A DNA stretch of 64,000 bases from Candidatus Aalborgicola bjergmarkensis (GTDB lineage Bacteria > Pseudomonadota > Gammaproteobacteria > Burkholderiales > Burkholderiaceae_C): contig JADJFE010000030.1 in NCBI GenBank assembly GCA_016708725.1, positions 496,001 to 560,000 on the forward strand. The letters are read 5' to 3'. Each line of letters begins with the position of its first letter. The stretch's first letter is position 1. A model generated the notes under the pieces. It was not told the DNA's origin. It searched no databases and saw nothing but the letters and a program-made list of their open reading frames with translations. Position numbers and translations under genes: made by a program. Positions 27,231-35,741 of the stretch are shown here, piece by piece.

Positions 27231-29261
27231 ATGAAATTTCCCCACTACACCCAGTGTTTTACAGCTGTCTCCATGGCACTGGCGTCTGTTACAGCCCTGG
27301 CAGCCGATAACGCAACCACATTCGGTGATCTTTCGCTTGAAGACCTGATGCAGGTTGAGGTGACATCGGTATCAAAAAAGCCACAACGGCTGGCTAACGT
27401 CGCGGCTGCTGTGCATGTCATTAGTGCCGAAGACATTCGCCTTTCGGGTGCCAATTCGCTGCCTGAAGTATTGCGACTGGCGCCCGGCATAGATGCCACA
27501 CGGTTTTCGGGCAACCGCTGGGCAGTTTCTGCACGTGGCTTTGCTGACGTGTTCGCCGAAAAACTTCTAGTCATGGTCGATGGCCGTAGCGCTTTCAACC
27601 CTGCCTTCTCGGGCGTAAGCTGGCAGGATTTCCTGTTTCCGCTGGAGGATATCGAGCGCATCGAGGTCATCCGTGGCCCGGCGGCGTCGATCTGGGGCAG
27701 CAATGGCATGAACGGCGTCATCAACATCATTACAAAGTCTGCTGCCGCTACTCAGGGTCTTCAAGCCGTGGTTGGTGATGGCACCGTCGAGGGTGGCTAT
27801 GGTCGCGTGCGCTGGGGAGGCCAGAACGCCGACGGCAATATGTTTTATCGCTTCTATGCTTCGACACAGCGTGCCAATGAACAGGGTGCGCCGCCCAGTC
27901 TGGGGGGGGGCAGGGGACACGACGCCTACGGCCACGACGCGGCAGGTTTCCGTATTGATGGCTACCTCGCCAATGACGCACGCTGGGACTTGTCGGGTGA
28001 TTTTTTTCAAAATGACAGCAATGACACGGCCTACATGTATCAAGGCAGCGGAGCGAGCATTGACCAGCAGACCGAACGCCATCGTGGTACCACGCTACGA
28101 GGCCGCTATGAGAAGACGCTCGCCGATGGTGGTAACCTGCAATTCCAGAGCGCGTATGCGCATACTGATTTAAGCATTCCCTACGCATTCACCGACCAGC
28201 GTGACACGTTTGATCTTGACATACAACATCGGTTTCGGGTAGGCGAGCGCCAAGATCTGATTTGGGGTGCCAACTACCGAGTCAGTAGCGACACCATCAT
28301 TCCCGGCCTGGCCATGAGCATGAACAATCCCTCTCGGCAAATGACCTATCTGGGCCTGTTTGCCCAAGACGAGATCAGTCTGGCGGAAAGCCTACGGTTA
28401 ACCCTGGGAATGCGAGCGGACCAAAACCCGATTTCCGGCTGGGATAGCCAGCCCACGGCACGCCTGTCTTGGAACCTGCAACCGAGCCAAACGCTATGGG
28501 GTGCGTTATCCAGAACCGCTCGTGCGCCCTCAAGAGCTGACAGCGGGTTTAACCTAAATTACAACTATATTGCAGGCAATCTTGCGTCGTATGTGCCTAA
28601 CACACTTGTTGTTTTGCGTAGTGACGATACCCAAGAAAGCGAAAAGCTCACGGCCGCCGAGATTGGCCTACGTTCGCAATGGGCGTCGACTTTGTCCACG
28701 GATTTCGTTGCCTTCAGGCATCACTATGAGAACTTGCTGCGCACTAACGGGTCCACCACGATCATTCAAGGTTTTCCACTAACCGTCGTAGATGTTCAAG
28801 TGAAGAATGGCGGCGAGATGACCTTGGATGGACTCGAACTGACGACCGACTGGCGTTTCGACCCGGCGTGGCGCGTGCAGCTAGCCCAGACCTGGAATCA
28901 TGTGGAAAATGTCGGCGCAGTCACGGTACAGGCCTCGGGCACGGTGCCCGACAGTATTACCTCGCTACGCCTTTCCTGGACCCCGCGCAGCGACATCAAC
29001 GTGGATGCCTGGCTGCGCCATACGACCGCCCGGCCTGGTGTTCCCAATCAAACTCAACTGCAGCGGCAAGCTTTCAGCGAAGTCGATCTGCGGCTGGCTT
29101 GGAGGCCCAAGAAAGGTCTGGAGCTGACGCTTACTGGCCAAAACCTGAACAATGGCGCTTGTGATGCCTATTCGGGGTTAGTCACTGTTGCTTCCAATGC
29201 GAACGTCATTCCTACCTGCCAACCGAGAAGTCTGATCGGCCAACTGCGCCTGGACTTCTGA
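27231..29261 (+). CDS. TonB-dependent outer-membrane receptor
   Basis: 676 residues from ATG 27231, which has the AGGAG ribosome-binding site; an in-frame TTG at 27213 lacks one. Signal peptide 1-25 (cut after ALAADN). A plug domain follows, opening with LSLEDLMQVEVTSVSKKPQ and containing VEVIRGPAA-like IEVIRGPAASIWGSNG. The beta-barrel ends in LRLDF with a C-terminal Phe. The ligand is unknown. Receptors with this SLEDLM start commonly accompany YfiR-like and GGDEF genes, as here. It is 15 bp from the GGDEF-EAL gene and 9 bp from the YfiR-like gene, so the three form an operon. Confidence 0.93.
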   Translation: MKFPHYTQCFTAVSMALASVTALAADNATTFGDLSLEDLMQVEVTSVSKKPQRLANVAAAVHVISAEDIRLSGANSLPEVLRLAPGIDATRFSGNRWAVSARGFADVFAEKLLVMVDGRSAFNPAFSGVSWQDFLFPLEDIERIEVIRGPAASIWGSNGMNGVINIITKSAAATQGLQAVVGDGTVEGGYGRVRWGGQNADGNMFYRFYASTQRANEQGAPPSLGGGRGHDAYGHDAAGFRIDGYLANDARWDLSGDFFQNDSNDTAYMYQGSGASIDQQTERHRGTTLRGRYEKTLADGGNLQFQSAYAHTDLSIPYAFTDQRDTFDLDIQHRFRVGERQDLIWGANYRVSSDTIIPGLAMSMNNPSRQMTYLGLFAQDEISLAESLRLTLGMRADQNPISGWDSQPTARLSWNLQPSQTLWGALSRTARAPSRADSGFNLNYNYIAGNLASYVPNTLVVLRSDDTQESEKLTAAEIGLRSQWASTLSTDFVAFRHHYENLLRTNGSTTIIQGFPLTVVDVQVKNGGEMTLDGLELTTDWRFDPAWRVQLAQTWNHVENVGAVTVQASGTVPDSITSLRLSWTPRSDINVDAWLRHTTARPGVPNQTQLQRQAFSEVDLRLAWRPKKGLELTLTGQNLNNGACDAYSGLVTVASNANVIPTCQPRSLIGQLRLDF

Positions 29262-29269
29262 CGAACAGC

Positions 29270-29797
29270 ATGCTTCATTTGCAACGCCTCATTCTCGTCA
29301 CGGTTGCGCTCCTGTGGGCAGGCAAAGCTGTTGCAGAAAACTCTGCCGCAGTACGGCTGGGATTCTTGCTCAACTTTACCCGCTATGTGGAATGGTCAGA
29401 AGTCACCTTGAAACCGGAAGCTGCGTTACGCATTTGTATTGCGCCAGGAGACGCAGATATGGTTTCGCACCATCTTGGTGAGATGCCCAAACAATTGATT
29501 CAGGGTCGGCCAATTCAGATCAAACTGATAAGTCGTCCGGCCGATGCAAGTGGTTGCCATGTGCTCTATCTGCCGGCAGAGACGCCCGCAACCACTCTGC
29601 CGGATTGGTTTAAGGCAGCTCGGCAGGCCGGGGCGCTTACTGTCGGAGACCTACCGGATATGGTCGAAGCCGGTGGCATGGTCGGTTTGGTGGCCGTTGA
29701 CGGGCGCTACCGTTTTGACATCAATCTGGGCGTTGCATGCCAAGCCGATCTGCGACTTAGCTCGCAACTGCTCAAGCTGGCACGGGCAGTTAAGTAG
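29270..29797 (+). CDS. YfiR-family periplasmic protein (DUF4154)
   Basis: 175 residues with a signal peptide (1-22, ending AVAEN). The core matches the YfiR/DUF4154 pattern: KAGFLLNFTRYVEW-like LGFLLNFTRYVEW, LRICIAPGD, GCHVLYLP, TVGDLPDM and a GGMVGLV ... INLGVA end. In Pseudomonas, YfiR binds and represses the diguanylate cyclase YfiN in the periplasm. Here it follows a YfiN-like GGDEF-EAL gene and a TonB receptor in one operon, suggesting outer-membrane transport controlling c-di-GMP. The YfiR disulfide cysteines are only partly evident, so redox control cannot be claimed. Confidence 0.88.
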   Translation: MLHLQRLILVTVALLWAGKAVAENSAAVRLGFLLNFTRYVEWSEVTLKPEAALRICIAPGDADMVSHHLGEMPKQLIQGRPIQIKLISRPADASGCHVLYLPAETPATTLPDWFKAARQAGALTVGDLPDMVEAGGMVGLVAVDGRYRFDINLGVACQADLRLSSQLLKLARAVK

Positions 29798-29852
29798 TGC
29801 CTGACAGAGACTCCATATTTTGAGATTTCACCAGACTAAGGCCTAGCTGGTT

Positions 29853-29949
29853 GCGAAGAAAGGAGCATTCGGTTCCTGCAAAAGCAGGCCGAATGTCGCT
29901 GGCGCTCAAGTTTTCCTTCTCAACAACAGGTGAGGATCGGTGAGGTTTT
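29853..29949. repeat. Duplicated kinase 5' segment plus direct-repeat promoter, copy 3
   Basis: 29853-29910 repeats part of the DISM kinase start; 29930-29939 and 29940-29949 are the 10-bp promoter repeats (GGTGAGGATC, GGTGAGGTTT). It leads into the only full-length MLQNL-type gene at 30023. Confidence 0.85.
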
Positions 29950-30022
29950 GCCGTTGCAAGACAACTCTGCAAGAATAAAAAGATGCCTGTTGGTCGAAAA
30001 CAGACAAACTAAACCCGTGTCC

Positions 30023-31939
30023 ATGCTCCAAAATCTTCGTCAACGTCTCTTTCCTGTGCCCAATCATTCTGACAGTTTACGGGAATGGCGCGAGCAGTTG
30101 CTTCAAAGTCTTTTGAACATCGCCCTGATTCTTGGTGTACTGGCGGGCGTGCCCAGCATCATGCTGTCGGTGCGTGAATCGCTATGGCAGGTTGCTGCGG
30201 CGGATTTGATGGCCATACTATGGATCGCCAAGTTATGGCATGGCAAAGATATGGCCTATCGCCAGCGCACTTATCAATTATTCACACTGATGTACATATT
30301 GGCGATGGTGTTGCTTGTCTACATTGACCAATCGAGCCAGATGTACCTGATGGCCATTCCCGTGCTGGCTGTCTTGTTGCTCAACATGCGGGTTGCTGCC
30401 TGGATCCTGACGATCAACACGCTTTCATTTTTATTTGTTGGCTACCTCTCCCATTCTGATTACACACTGGTAGCGTTCAACGGCAACCGTTTTCTTTCCT
30501 GGGGAATCATTGCCGTCAATTTTTTTGCCATCAGCGTGTTGCTGACAATCTCCTGCGAGTTTCTGATCCTCAGTTTTGAGAGCACATTGCAGCGTCAACA
30601 TGAGCATGCCCGGCACCTGCGTGCCATGCTGTACACCGATAGCATGACCGGACTGCCCACCGCCAATGCGCAGCATGAACGCATCAATGCACTGATTGAT
30701 GCGGGGACTGCGTTTTCACTCATGGTATTGAACCTGGATGGCTTCCGGTTGGTCAACAACAACCTGGGTGCCGCCGGTGGCAATGCCATTTTGGCGCAGG
30801 TAGCCAAAATCATGCGCTCTGCCGTTGGGGGGCGGGGCGAGTTGGCTCGAGCATCCGGCGCTGAATTCACGTTGATAGTCTCACACACCCACGAGCAAGC
30901 ACAACTGCGGGCTTTGGCCAAGCGTGTTCAGACCCGTCTGGAACGCCCTCTGCCTTTTCAGGGGGCCATTGTGCATGTTGCCCTGTCTGTGGGTATTTCA
31001 CGGTTTCCCATTGACGCCTACAGCACGGATGAAATACTGCGCAAAGCGCATGTGGCTTTACAGGACGTCATCGCACAGGGCGGGCGTGGCATCTGTAGCT
31101 ATGAATCGTGGATGGATGCCAACCAGCAAGAGCAAGTCTGGCTAGACCACCACTTGCGTGACGCCCTGGAAAAGAATCAGTTTGCCTTGTATTACCAACC
31201 GAAGATTCTCCTGGAAAGTGGTCGAGCCACCAGCGTGGAGGGCTTACTACGATGGAAACACCCCCAGCGTGGCAACATCCCCCCGGACCAGTTTATCCCC
31301 CGCGCAGAGGCCACCGGCCTGATTATTCCAATCGGTCGCTGGGTGTTGGAGACGGCAGCACGACAAGCAGCTGATTGGGTCGCGCAAGGGCGTCCAGTCA
31401 GGGTGGCTATTAACGTCAGCATCCGCCAATTGGCAGACCCTGAACTGATCCATCGCTTGGGCGAAGCGCAAGCCCTTGCAAGCGGTTTGCTGGATATTGA
31501 ACTCACCGAGAGCTGTTTGATTGCCAACGAAAAAGAGAGCCTTGAGTTTGTCAAACAGTGTCACGCCATGGGCTTTGGCGTGCATCTGGATGATTTCGGT
31601 ACCGGCTATTCCTCGCTCTCACGCTTGGGCAGCATGCCGCTTACGGTCATCAAACTGGATCGGGCATTCATTTCCCCAATCGGTAAAAGTCAGAAATCAG
31701 ATGCCTTGCTTAAGGCCATGATGAGCATTGGTAAAGAGTTGCGCCTGCGGGTAGTGGCCGAAGGAGTCGAAACCCAGGAGCAGGCTGATTATTTGCAGTC
31801 TTTGGGTGTGCGCTATGCACAGGGCTGGCTCTACGCCCGAGCCATGTCCGGCCAAGACTGTGATGGTTGGCTGGAAATTAATCTGGAAGGACGCACCCCG
31901 GAAGAGGTTGCCGCATCCACCTTTGTGGGGCTGCTATGA
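30023..31939 (+). CDS. Membrane GGDEF-EAL protein with degenerate GGDEF
   Basis: 638 residues from ATG 30023. About six membrane helices span residues 28-195 with no obvious periplasmic domain. The GGDEF motif is replaced by ASGAEF, and no RxxD site is seen, so cyclase activity is unlikely. In the EAL domain the motif reads VEGLLRW (EAL to EGL) while DDFGTGYSS, KLDRAF and EGVET are intact, so phosphodiesterase activity is plausible. It is the full-length version of the MLQNL-type start that appears truncated at 22175 and 24891. Its stop overlaps an ATGA that begins a short, broken downstream frame. Confidence 0.9.
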   Translation: MLQNLRQRLFPVPNHSDSLREWREQLLQSLLNIALILGVLAGVPSIMLSVRESLWQVAAADLMAILWIAKLWHGKDMAYRQRTYQLFTLMYILAMVLLVYIDQSSQMYLMAIPVLAVLLLNMRVAAWILTINTLSFLFVGYLSHSDYTLVAFNGNRFLSWGIIAVNFFAISVLLTISCEFLILSFESTLQRQHEHARHLRAMLYTDSMTGLPTANAQHERINALIDAGTAFSLMVLNLDGFRLVNNNLGAAGGNAILAQVAKIMRSAVGGRGELARASGAEFTLIVSHTHEQAQLRALAKRVQTRLERPLPFQGAIVHVALSVGISRFPIDAYSTDEILRKAHVALQDVIAQGGRGICSYESWMDANQQEQVWLDHHLRDALEKNQFALYYQPKILLESGRATSVEGLLRWKHPQRGNIPPDQFIPRAEATGLIIPIGRWVLETAARQAADWVAQGRPVRVAINVSIRQLADPELIHRLGEAQALASGLLDIELTESCLIANEKESLEFVKQCHAMGFGVHLDDFGTGYSSLSRLGSMPLTVIKLDRAFISPIGKSQKSDALLKAMMSIGKELRLRVVAEGVETQEQADYLQSLGVRYAQGWLYARAMSGQDCDGWLEINLEGRTPEEVAASTFVGLL

Positions 31940-32886
31940 GCAACAACGATGTATCAGCGCCGAAAAATCCATTGAGCAAGCACCCTTTGCGCTGGCGCAG
32001 GTGCTGCAAAACGCCAAAGCCTTGTTTGGAAAGATGGCAGACGACAAGGGTGTTCTTTTCGTCCTGCAACAGGAAGAGCGGCTGCCACCCTGGTTGCAGG
32101 GTGATGCGTTGCGCCTGGGGCAGGTGCTCAACAATTTGCTATCCAATGCGGTCAAATTCACGCAGCGGGGGCAGGTGACGCTGCGTGTGGAGTCAACGCC
32201 ACCGCGCATGGACGACGAACGGCACTGGCTCGTGTTCTCGGTGATCGATGCCGGCATCGGCATGAGCGCTGAGCAGCGGGCGCGGCTGTTTCAACCCTTT
32301 ACGCAGGCGGACGAATCCACTACGCGCCGGTTTGGCGGCACGGGTCTGGGGCTGGTCATCGCGCGTCGGCTGATCGAACTGATGGGCGGTCGCCTGAGCG
32401 TGCATTCCGCGCCAGGCCAGGGGTCCACCTTTGCGGTGGAGCTGCCGTTTGGCGTGGCCGCGCCGCCGCAGACCCCGGTGTCCACTGAGGTGCCCAAACG
32501 TCTGCTGGAGGGGCTATCTGTGCTGCTGGTGGAAGACAACGCCATCAATGCCATGGTGGCCACGCAGACGCTACGCGGGCGCGGGGCGGTGGTACACCCA
32601 ACTGGCGCTGGACTACCTGCGCGCGCACGCGGGCGATGTGCATGCCGTGCTCATGGACATCCAGATGCCGGTGATGGACGGCCTGACAGCCACGCGGCTT
32701 ATCCGCAACGAGCTGGGTTTGCGGCAGCTGCCCATCGTTGCCATGACCGCCAACGTGCTGGAATCCGACAGGCAAGCCTGTGTGGATGCTGGAATGAATG
32801 CGCACGTGGCCAAACCTTTTGATGCAGCACACCTTGCCGCAACCCTGCGCCAGCTGGTGCCAGGCGTATTAACGCCGCTGGGTAAA
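31936..32886 (+). pseudogene. Hybrid-kinase relic: HATPase and receiver, frameshifted
   Basis: The DNA from 31969 copies 18425-19370 of the hybrid kinase: end of HisKA, HATPase (NNLLSNAVKFT, GGTGLGL) and receiver (MDIQMPVMDG). The phospho-accepting His helix is missing. A 14-bp deletion near 32596 shifts the frame within the receiver. It sits behind an ATG at 31936 (MSNNDVSAPKN) that overlaps the stop of the GGDEF-EAL gene; that frame is different from the kinase frame. The original downstream gene was thus probably replaced after 11 codons by duplicated kinase DNA. Confidence 0.85.
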
Positions 32887-32933
32887 ATTCCCGGCTTTTG
32901 CCCGTTTTGGTACGTTTTGGCACATTTGAACCG

Positions 32934-33611
32934 ATGAAAAATCCTGCGCCTGCGCCCCCCCTTGCCGATGCGGACGACGCAGAAAATCCAACAAAGCGCC
33001 CGCGTGGGCGGCCACGCAAGACCGAAGTGGAGCGCGATGACGGCAACCGCCGCCAGCCGCTGCTGGCAGCAGCGGCGCAATTATTCCGGCGCAAAGGCTT
33101 TGCAGCGACCAGCACCCGCGACATTGCTGCTGCCGCCGGCATGCAAAGCGGCTCGCCGTTCTACCATTTCAAGAGCAAGGATGCCCTGTTGTACGCCGTG
33201 ATGGAAGAGGGAATGCATGCGGCGCTGGCGCGACAGAAAGCCGCCGTCCAGGCGCCCGGTTATGCCGAACTGAACGCAGCACAGCGCCTGCGCGTCTTGG
33301 TTCAGGTGCATTTCGAGGTCTTGCTGGGGCCGGGCAACGATTTTGTTCCGGTCATGCTGTACGAATCGCGTGCCTTGCAATTGCGCCAGCGCAAACTGAT
33401 GGCGCAGCTGATTGACGAATACGAAGCGCTGTGGACCCAGGTGCTGCTCGATCTGCACGCCAGTGGCAAGTTGCGTGCGCCGGTGCGACTGGCGCGTTTG
33501 CTCATCATGGGCGCGCTGAACTGGTCGGTGCAATGGTTTGATCCCAAAAAGAGCGCAACACCCCAGGAGCTGGTCGATGCTGCCATGGCATTATTTTTGA
33601 GGGATGGCTGA
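32934..33611 (+). CDS. TetR-family transcriptional regulator
   Basis: 225 residues from ATG 32934. A Pro/Arg-rich, AT-hook-like leader (KRPRGRPRK) precedes a TetR helix-turn-helix with FRRKGFAATSTRDIAAAAGMQ (shown as family hallmark) and GSPFYHFKSKDAL. The all-helical C-terminal domain would bind a ligand. The downstream gene is a wax-ester synthase/DGAT, 90 bp away, so it may control neutral-lipid synthesis, as TetR regulators of acyl-CoA metabolism often do; this is inference. The kinase relic ends 47 bp upstream. TACGTTTTGGCAC with CCCGTTTTGG just before the gene might be an operator, but the symmetry is weak. Confidence 0.9.
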   Translation: MKNPAPAPPLADADDAENPTKRPRGRPRKTEVERDDGNRRQPLLAAAAQLFRRKGFAATSTRDIAAAAGMQSGSPFYHFKSKDALLYAVMEEGMHAALARQKAAVQAPGYAELNAAQRLRVLVQVHFEVLLGPGNDFVPVMLYESRALQLRQRKLMAQLIDEYEALWTQVLLDLHASGKLRAPVRLARLLIMGALNWSVQWFDPKKSATPQELVDAAMALFLRDG

Positions 33612-33701
33612 TTTTCTGCATCACCATGCGCCATCAAGCCTGCATTCCAGGGGTATTATCCTTGCCGCCCTACAACATGAAAAAGGATGGAGAGGATGGA
33701 G

Positions 33702-35135
33702 ATGAAAAAATTAAGTTTGGCAGACAATGGATTCTTGCAAGCGGAAAAAGCCACTACGCCCACACACGTCGGTGGGTTGACAATCCACAAAATTCCTGAA
33801 GGGGTTGCGCCGCAAACCTACTTTGAGACCTTATTGGGCAATTTGCGTAACTGGTTTGCCGCAACAGCGCCCTTTAACCAACGCCTGCAAACTGCTTTTT
33901 TGAATGCAGGCGTTCCCAGCCTGGTGCCGGAGTCTCATCTCGACCTGGACTACCACATGCGCCGTATGGCCTTGCCACAGCCAGGCAGCCTGGCGCAATT
34001 GTGTGAATTGATCGCGGAAATGCACGGCAAACTTTTGCACCGCGACCACCCGTTGTGGGAGTTCCGGCTCATCGAAGGCCTGGAAGGAAATCGCTTCGCC
34101 TTGTACTTCAAGGTACACCATTCCATCATGGATGGCATAGCGGCCATGAACGCGATGAAATCCCTTATGAGTACAGACCCGCACGCGGATACGATTGCGC
34201 CTTTGCGCAGCATTAGACGCCAGGCATCGGCAACCTCCTCCAAAGGGCTTACGGCGCGCCTGGCGCAAGTGGCCCACTTCCTGCAAACGCAGGCCAAAAC
34301 CATGCCCGAACTGGCCAAGGCCTTCAAGGACGTGGGCTTGCAACTATGGCATGCCGATCCTGCCGATCCATCGGTCGTGCCAGTCTGGTACACCGCACCC
34401 GTGTTCCCGATCAACACCCAGATCAGCGGCCAGCGCAGCATCATCGTGCGCTCTTTTGCGCTGAAAGATTTCAAGGCGATCAGCAAGGCGCACGGTGTCA
34501 CGATCAACGACGTGGTGCTGGCGTGCTGTTCGGGTGCGCTGCGCTCGTACTTTCTCCTGCACAACAATCTGCCGGAAAAATCCCTCATCAGCTGCCTGCC
34601 GGTGTCGCTGCGCGCCAAAAGCGGCAGTTCGCAGGGCAATGCCATCACGTCGCTGCTGTGCAACATGGGCACGCACCTGGAAGACCCGCTCACCCGGTTG
34701 CAACACATCCACACATCCACGGCCAACGGCAAGGAGCAGCTCCGGCACATGTCCAAACCGGCCATCGAGACCTTCACCTTGATGGTTGGCGCGCCGTTCT
34801 TCCTGGGACAGATGCTCAAAATTAACAAAGTCTTGCCCACGGCGTTCAACATGGTCATCTCCAATTTGCAGGCCTCGGATAAAAAGCTGTACCTGTGCGG
34901 TGCCGAGATGGAAAGTCTTTATCCGATAAACCTGCTCTTTGAACGCCAGGCGCTGAATTTCACGGTCAGCAGTTATGTCAATTCACTGGACTTCAGTCTG
35001 CTGGCCTGTCGCCAGACCATTCCTGATCTCGAACAGATTGCCGACTTCCTGACCCAGTCGCTAGAGGAACTGGCCAAGGAATCCGGTCTGAAGCGGCCAC
35101 GGGGCAAACGCAAGACACCCGCACGTGCCAAATAA
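33702..35135 (+). CDS. Wax ester synthase / diacylglycerol acyltransferase (WS/DGAT)
   Basis: 477 residues from ATG 33702, preceded by GGAGAGG; ATGs at 33687 and 33696 would add a few residues. The acyltransferase motif HHSIMDG (H139-H140-x3-D144-G145) is intact, and the start MKKLSLADNGFL matches the family opening. The C-terminal WES domain includes the ND and PLW-like positions (INDVVLACCSGALR). The enzyme joins acyl-CoA to long-chain alcohols or diacylglycerol, making storage lipid at the inner membrane. A TetR gene lies upstream. Such enzymes occur in hydrocarbon-degrading and storage-forming proteobacteria. Confidence 0.92.
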   Translation: MKKLSLADNGFLQAEKATTPTHVGGLTIHKIPEGVAPQTYFETLLGNLRNWFAATAPFNQRLQTAFLNAGVPSLVPESHLDLDYHMRRMALPQPGSLAQLCELIAEMHGKLLHRDHPLWEFRLIEGLEGNRFALYFKVHHSIMDGIAAMNAMKSLMSTDPHADTIAPLRSIRRQASATSSKGLTARLAQVAHFLQTQAKTMPELAKAFKDVGLQLWHADPADPSVVPVWYTAPVFPINTQISGQRSIIVRSFALKDFKAISKAHGVTINDVVLACCSGALRSYFLLHNNLPEKSLISCLPVSLRAKSGSSQGNAITSLLCNMGTHLEDPLTRLQHIHTSTANGKEQLRHMSKPAIETFTLMVGAPFFLGQMLKINKVLPTAFNMVISNLQASDKKLYLCGAEMESLYPINLLFERQALNFTVSSYVNSLDFSLLACRQTIPDLEQIADFLTQSLEELAKESGLKRPRGKRKTPARAK

Positions 35136-35173
35136 GCGCAGCGGGCAATCTTGACAAGAATGGACACAACCGA

Positions 35174-35734
35174 ATGGGCCTACCGCTTGCAAAGATGACC
35201 CTGGCCGAGTTCACGGCTTGGGAAGAGCATCAACCTGACCGCCATGAGTTCTACCGTGGCGATGTCTTCGCGATGGTTGGCGGTACTGCACGTCACAATC
35301 GGGTCATCATGAACCTTGGAAGCCGCATTACTGACCATTTGGACGGCACCAGTTGCCAGGCATTCACCGAGAGCATGAAAGTACAGATTGCCGAAGGAAT
35401 CCTGTATCCCGACGTGGTGGTGACGTGCGGCAAAGCCGAAGCGGGTGACGAGCAAGTTATAACCCACCCCAAGCTCATCATCGAGGTGCTGTCGCCGTCC
35501 ACCAAGGGCTATGACCAACGCGACAAGTTCTACCTCTATCGCTCGCGGCCCTCATTGCGGGAGTATGCGTTGATCGATCCCTCAGACCGGCGGGTAGAAG
35601 TGTTCACGCTGGCCGAAGATGATGCCTGGCGGTTGGTGGACCAGACGAAAGCAGGCGCACTAACCTTGAGCAGCATCGACCTTGCGATACCGATGGAAGC
35701 TGTGTTCAAAGGCGTGGAGCAGCCAAATAGCTAA
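35174..35734 (+). CDS. Uma2-family putative restriction endonuclease (DUF820)
   Basis: 186 residues of the PD-(D/E)XK-fold Uma2 family. Visible motifs are YRGDVFAMVGGTARHN, the YPDVVVTC strand with its Asp, and the LIIEVLSPST strand with Glu, the expected catalytic acidic residues. The biological role of this family is unsettled; many copies occur singly, as here. It ends 7 bp before the subtilase start and may be co-transcribed, though a functional link is not evident. Confidence 0.9.
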   Translation: MGLPLAKMTLAEFTAWEEHQPDRHEFYRGDVFAMVGGTARHNRVIMNLGSRITDHLDGTSCQAFTESMKVQIAEGILYPDVVVTCGKAEAGDEQVITHPKLIIEVLSPSTKGYDQRDKFYLYRSRPSLREYALIDPSDRRVEVFTLAEDDAWRLVDQTKAGALTLSSIDLAIPMEAVFKGVEQPNS

Positions 35735-35741
35735 AACAGCC

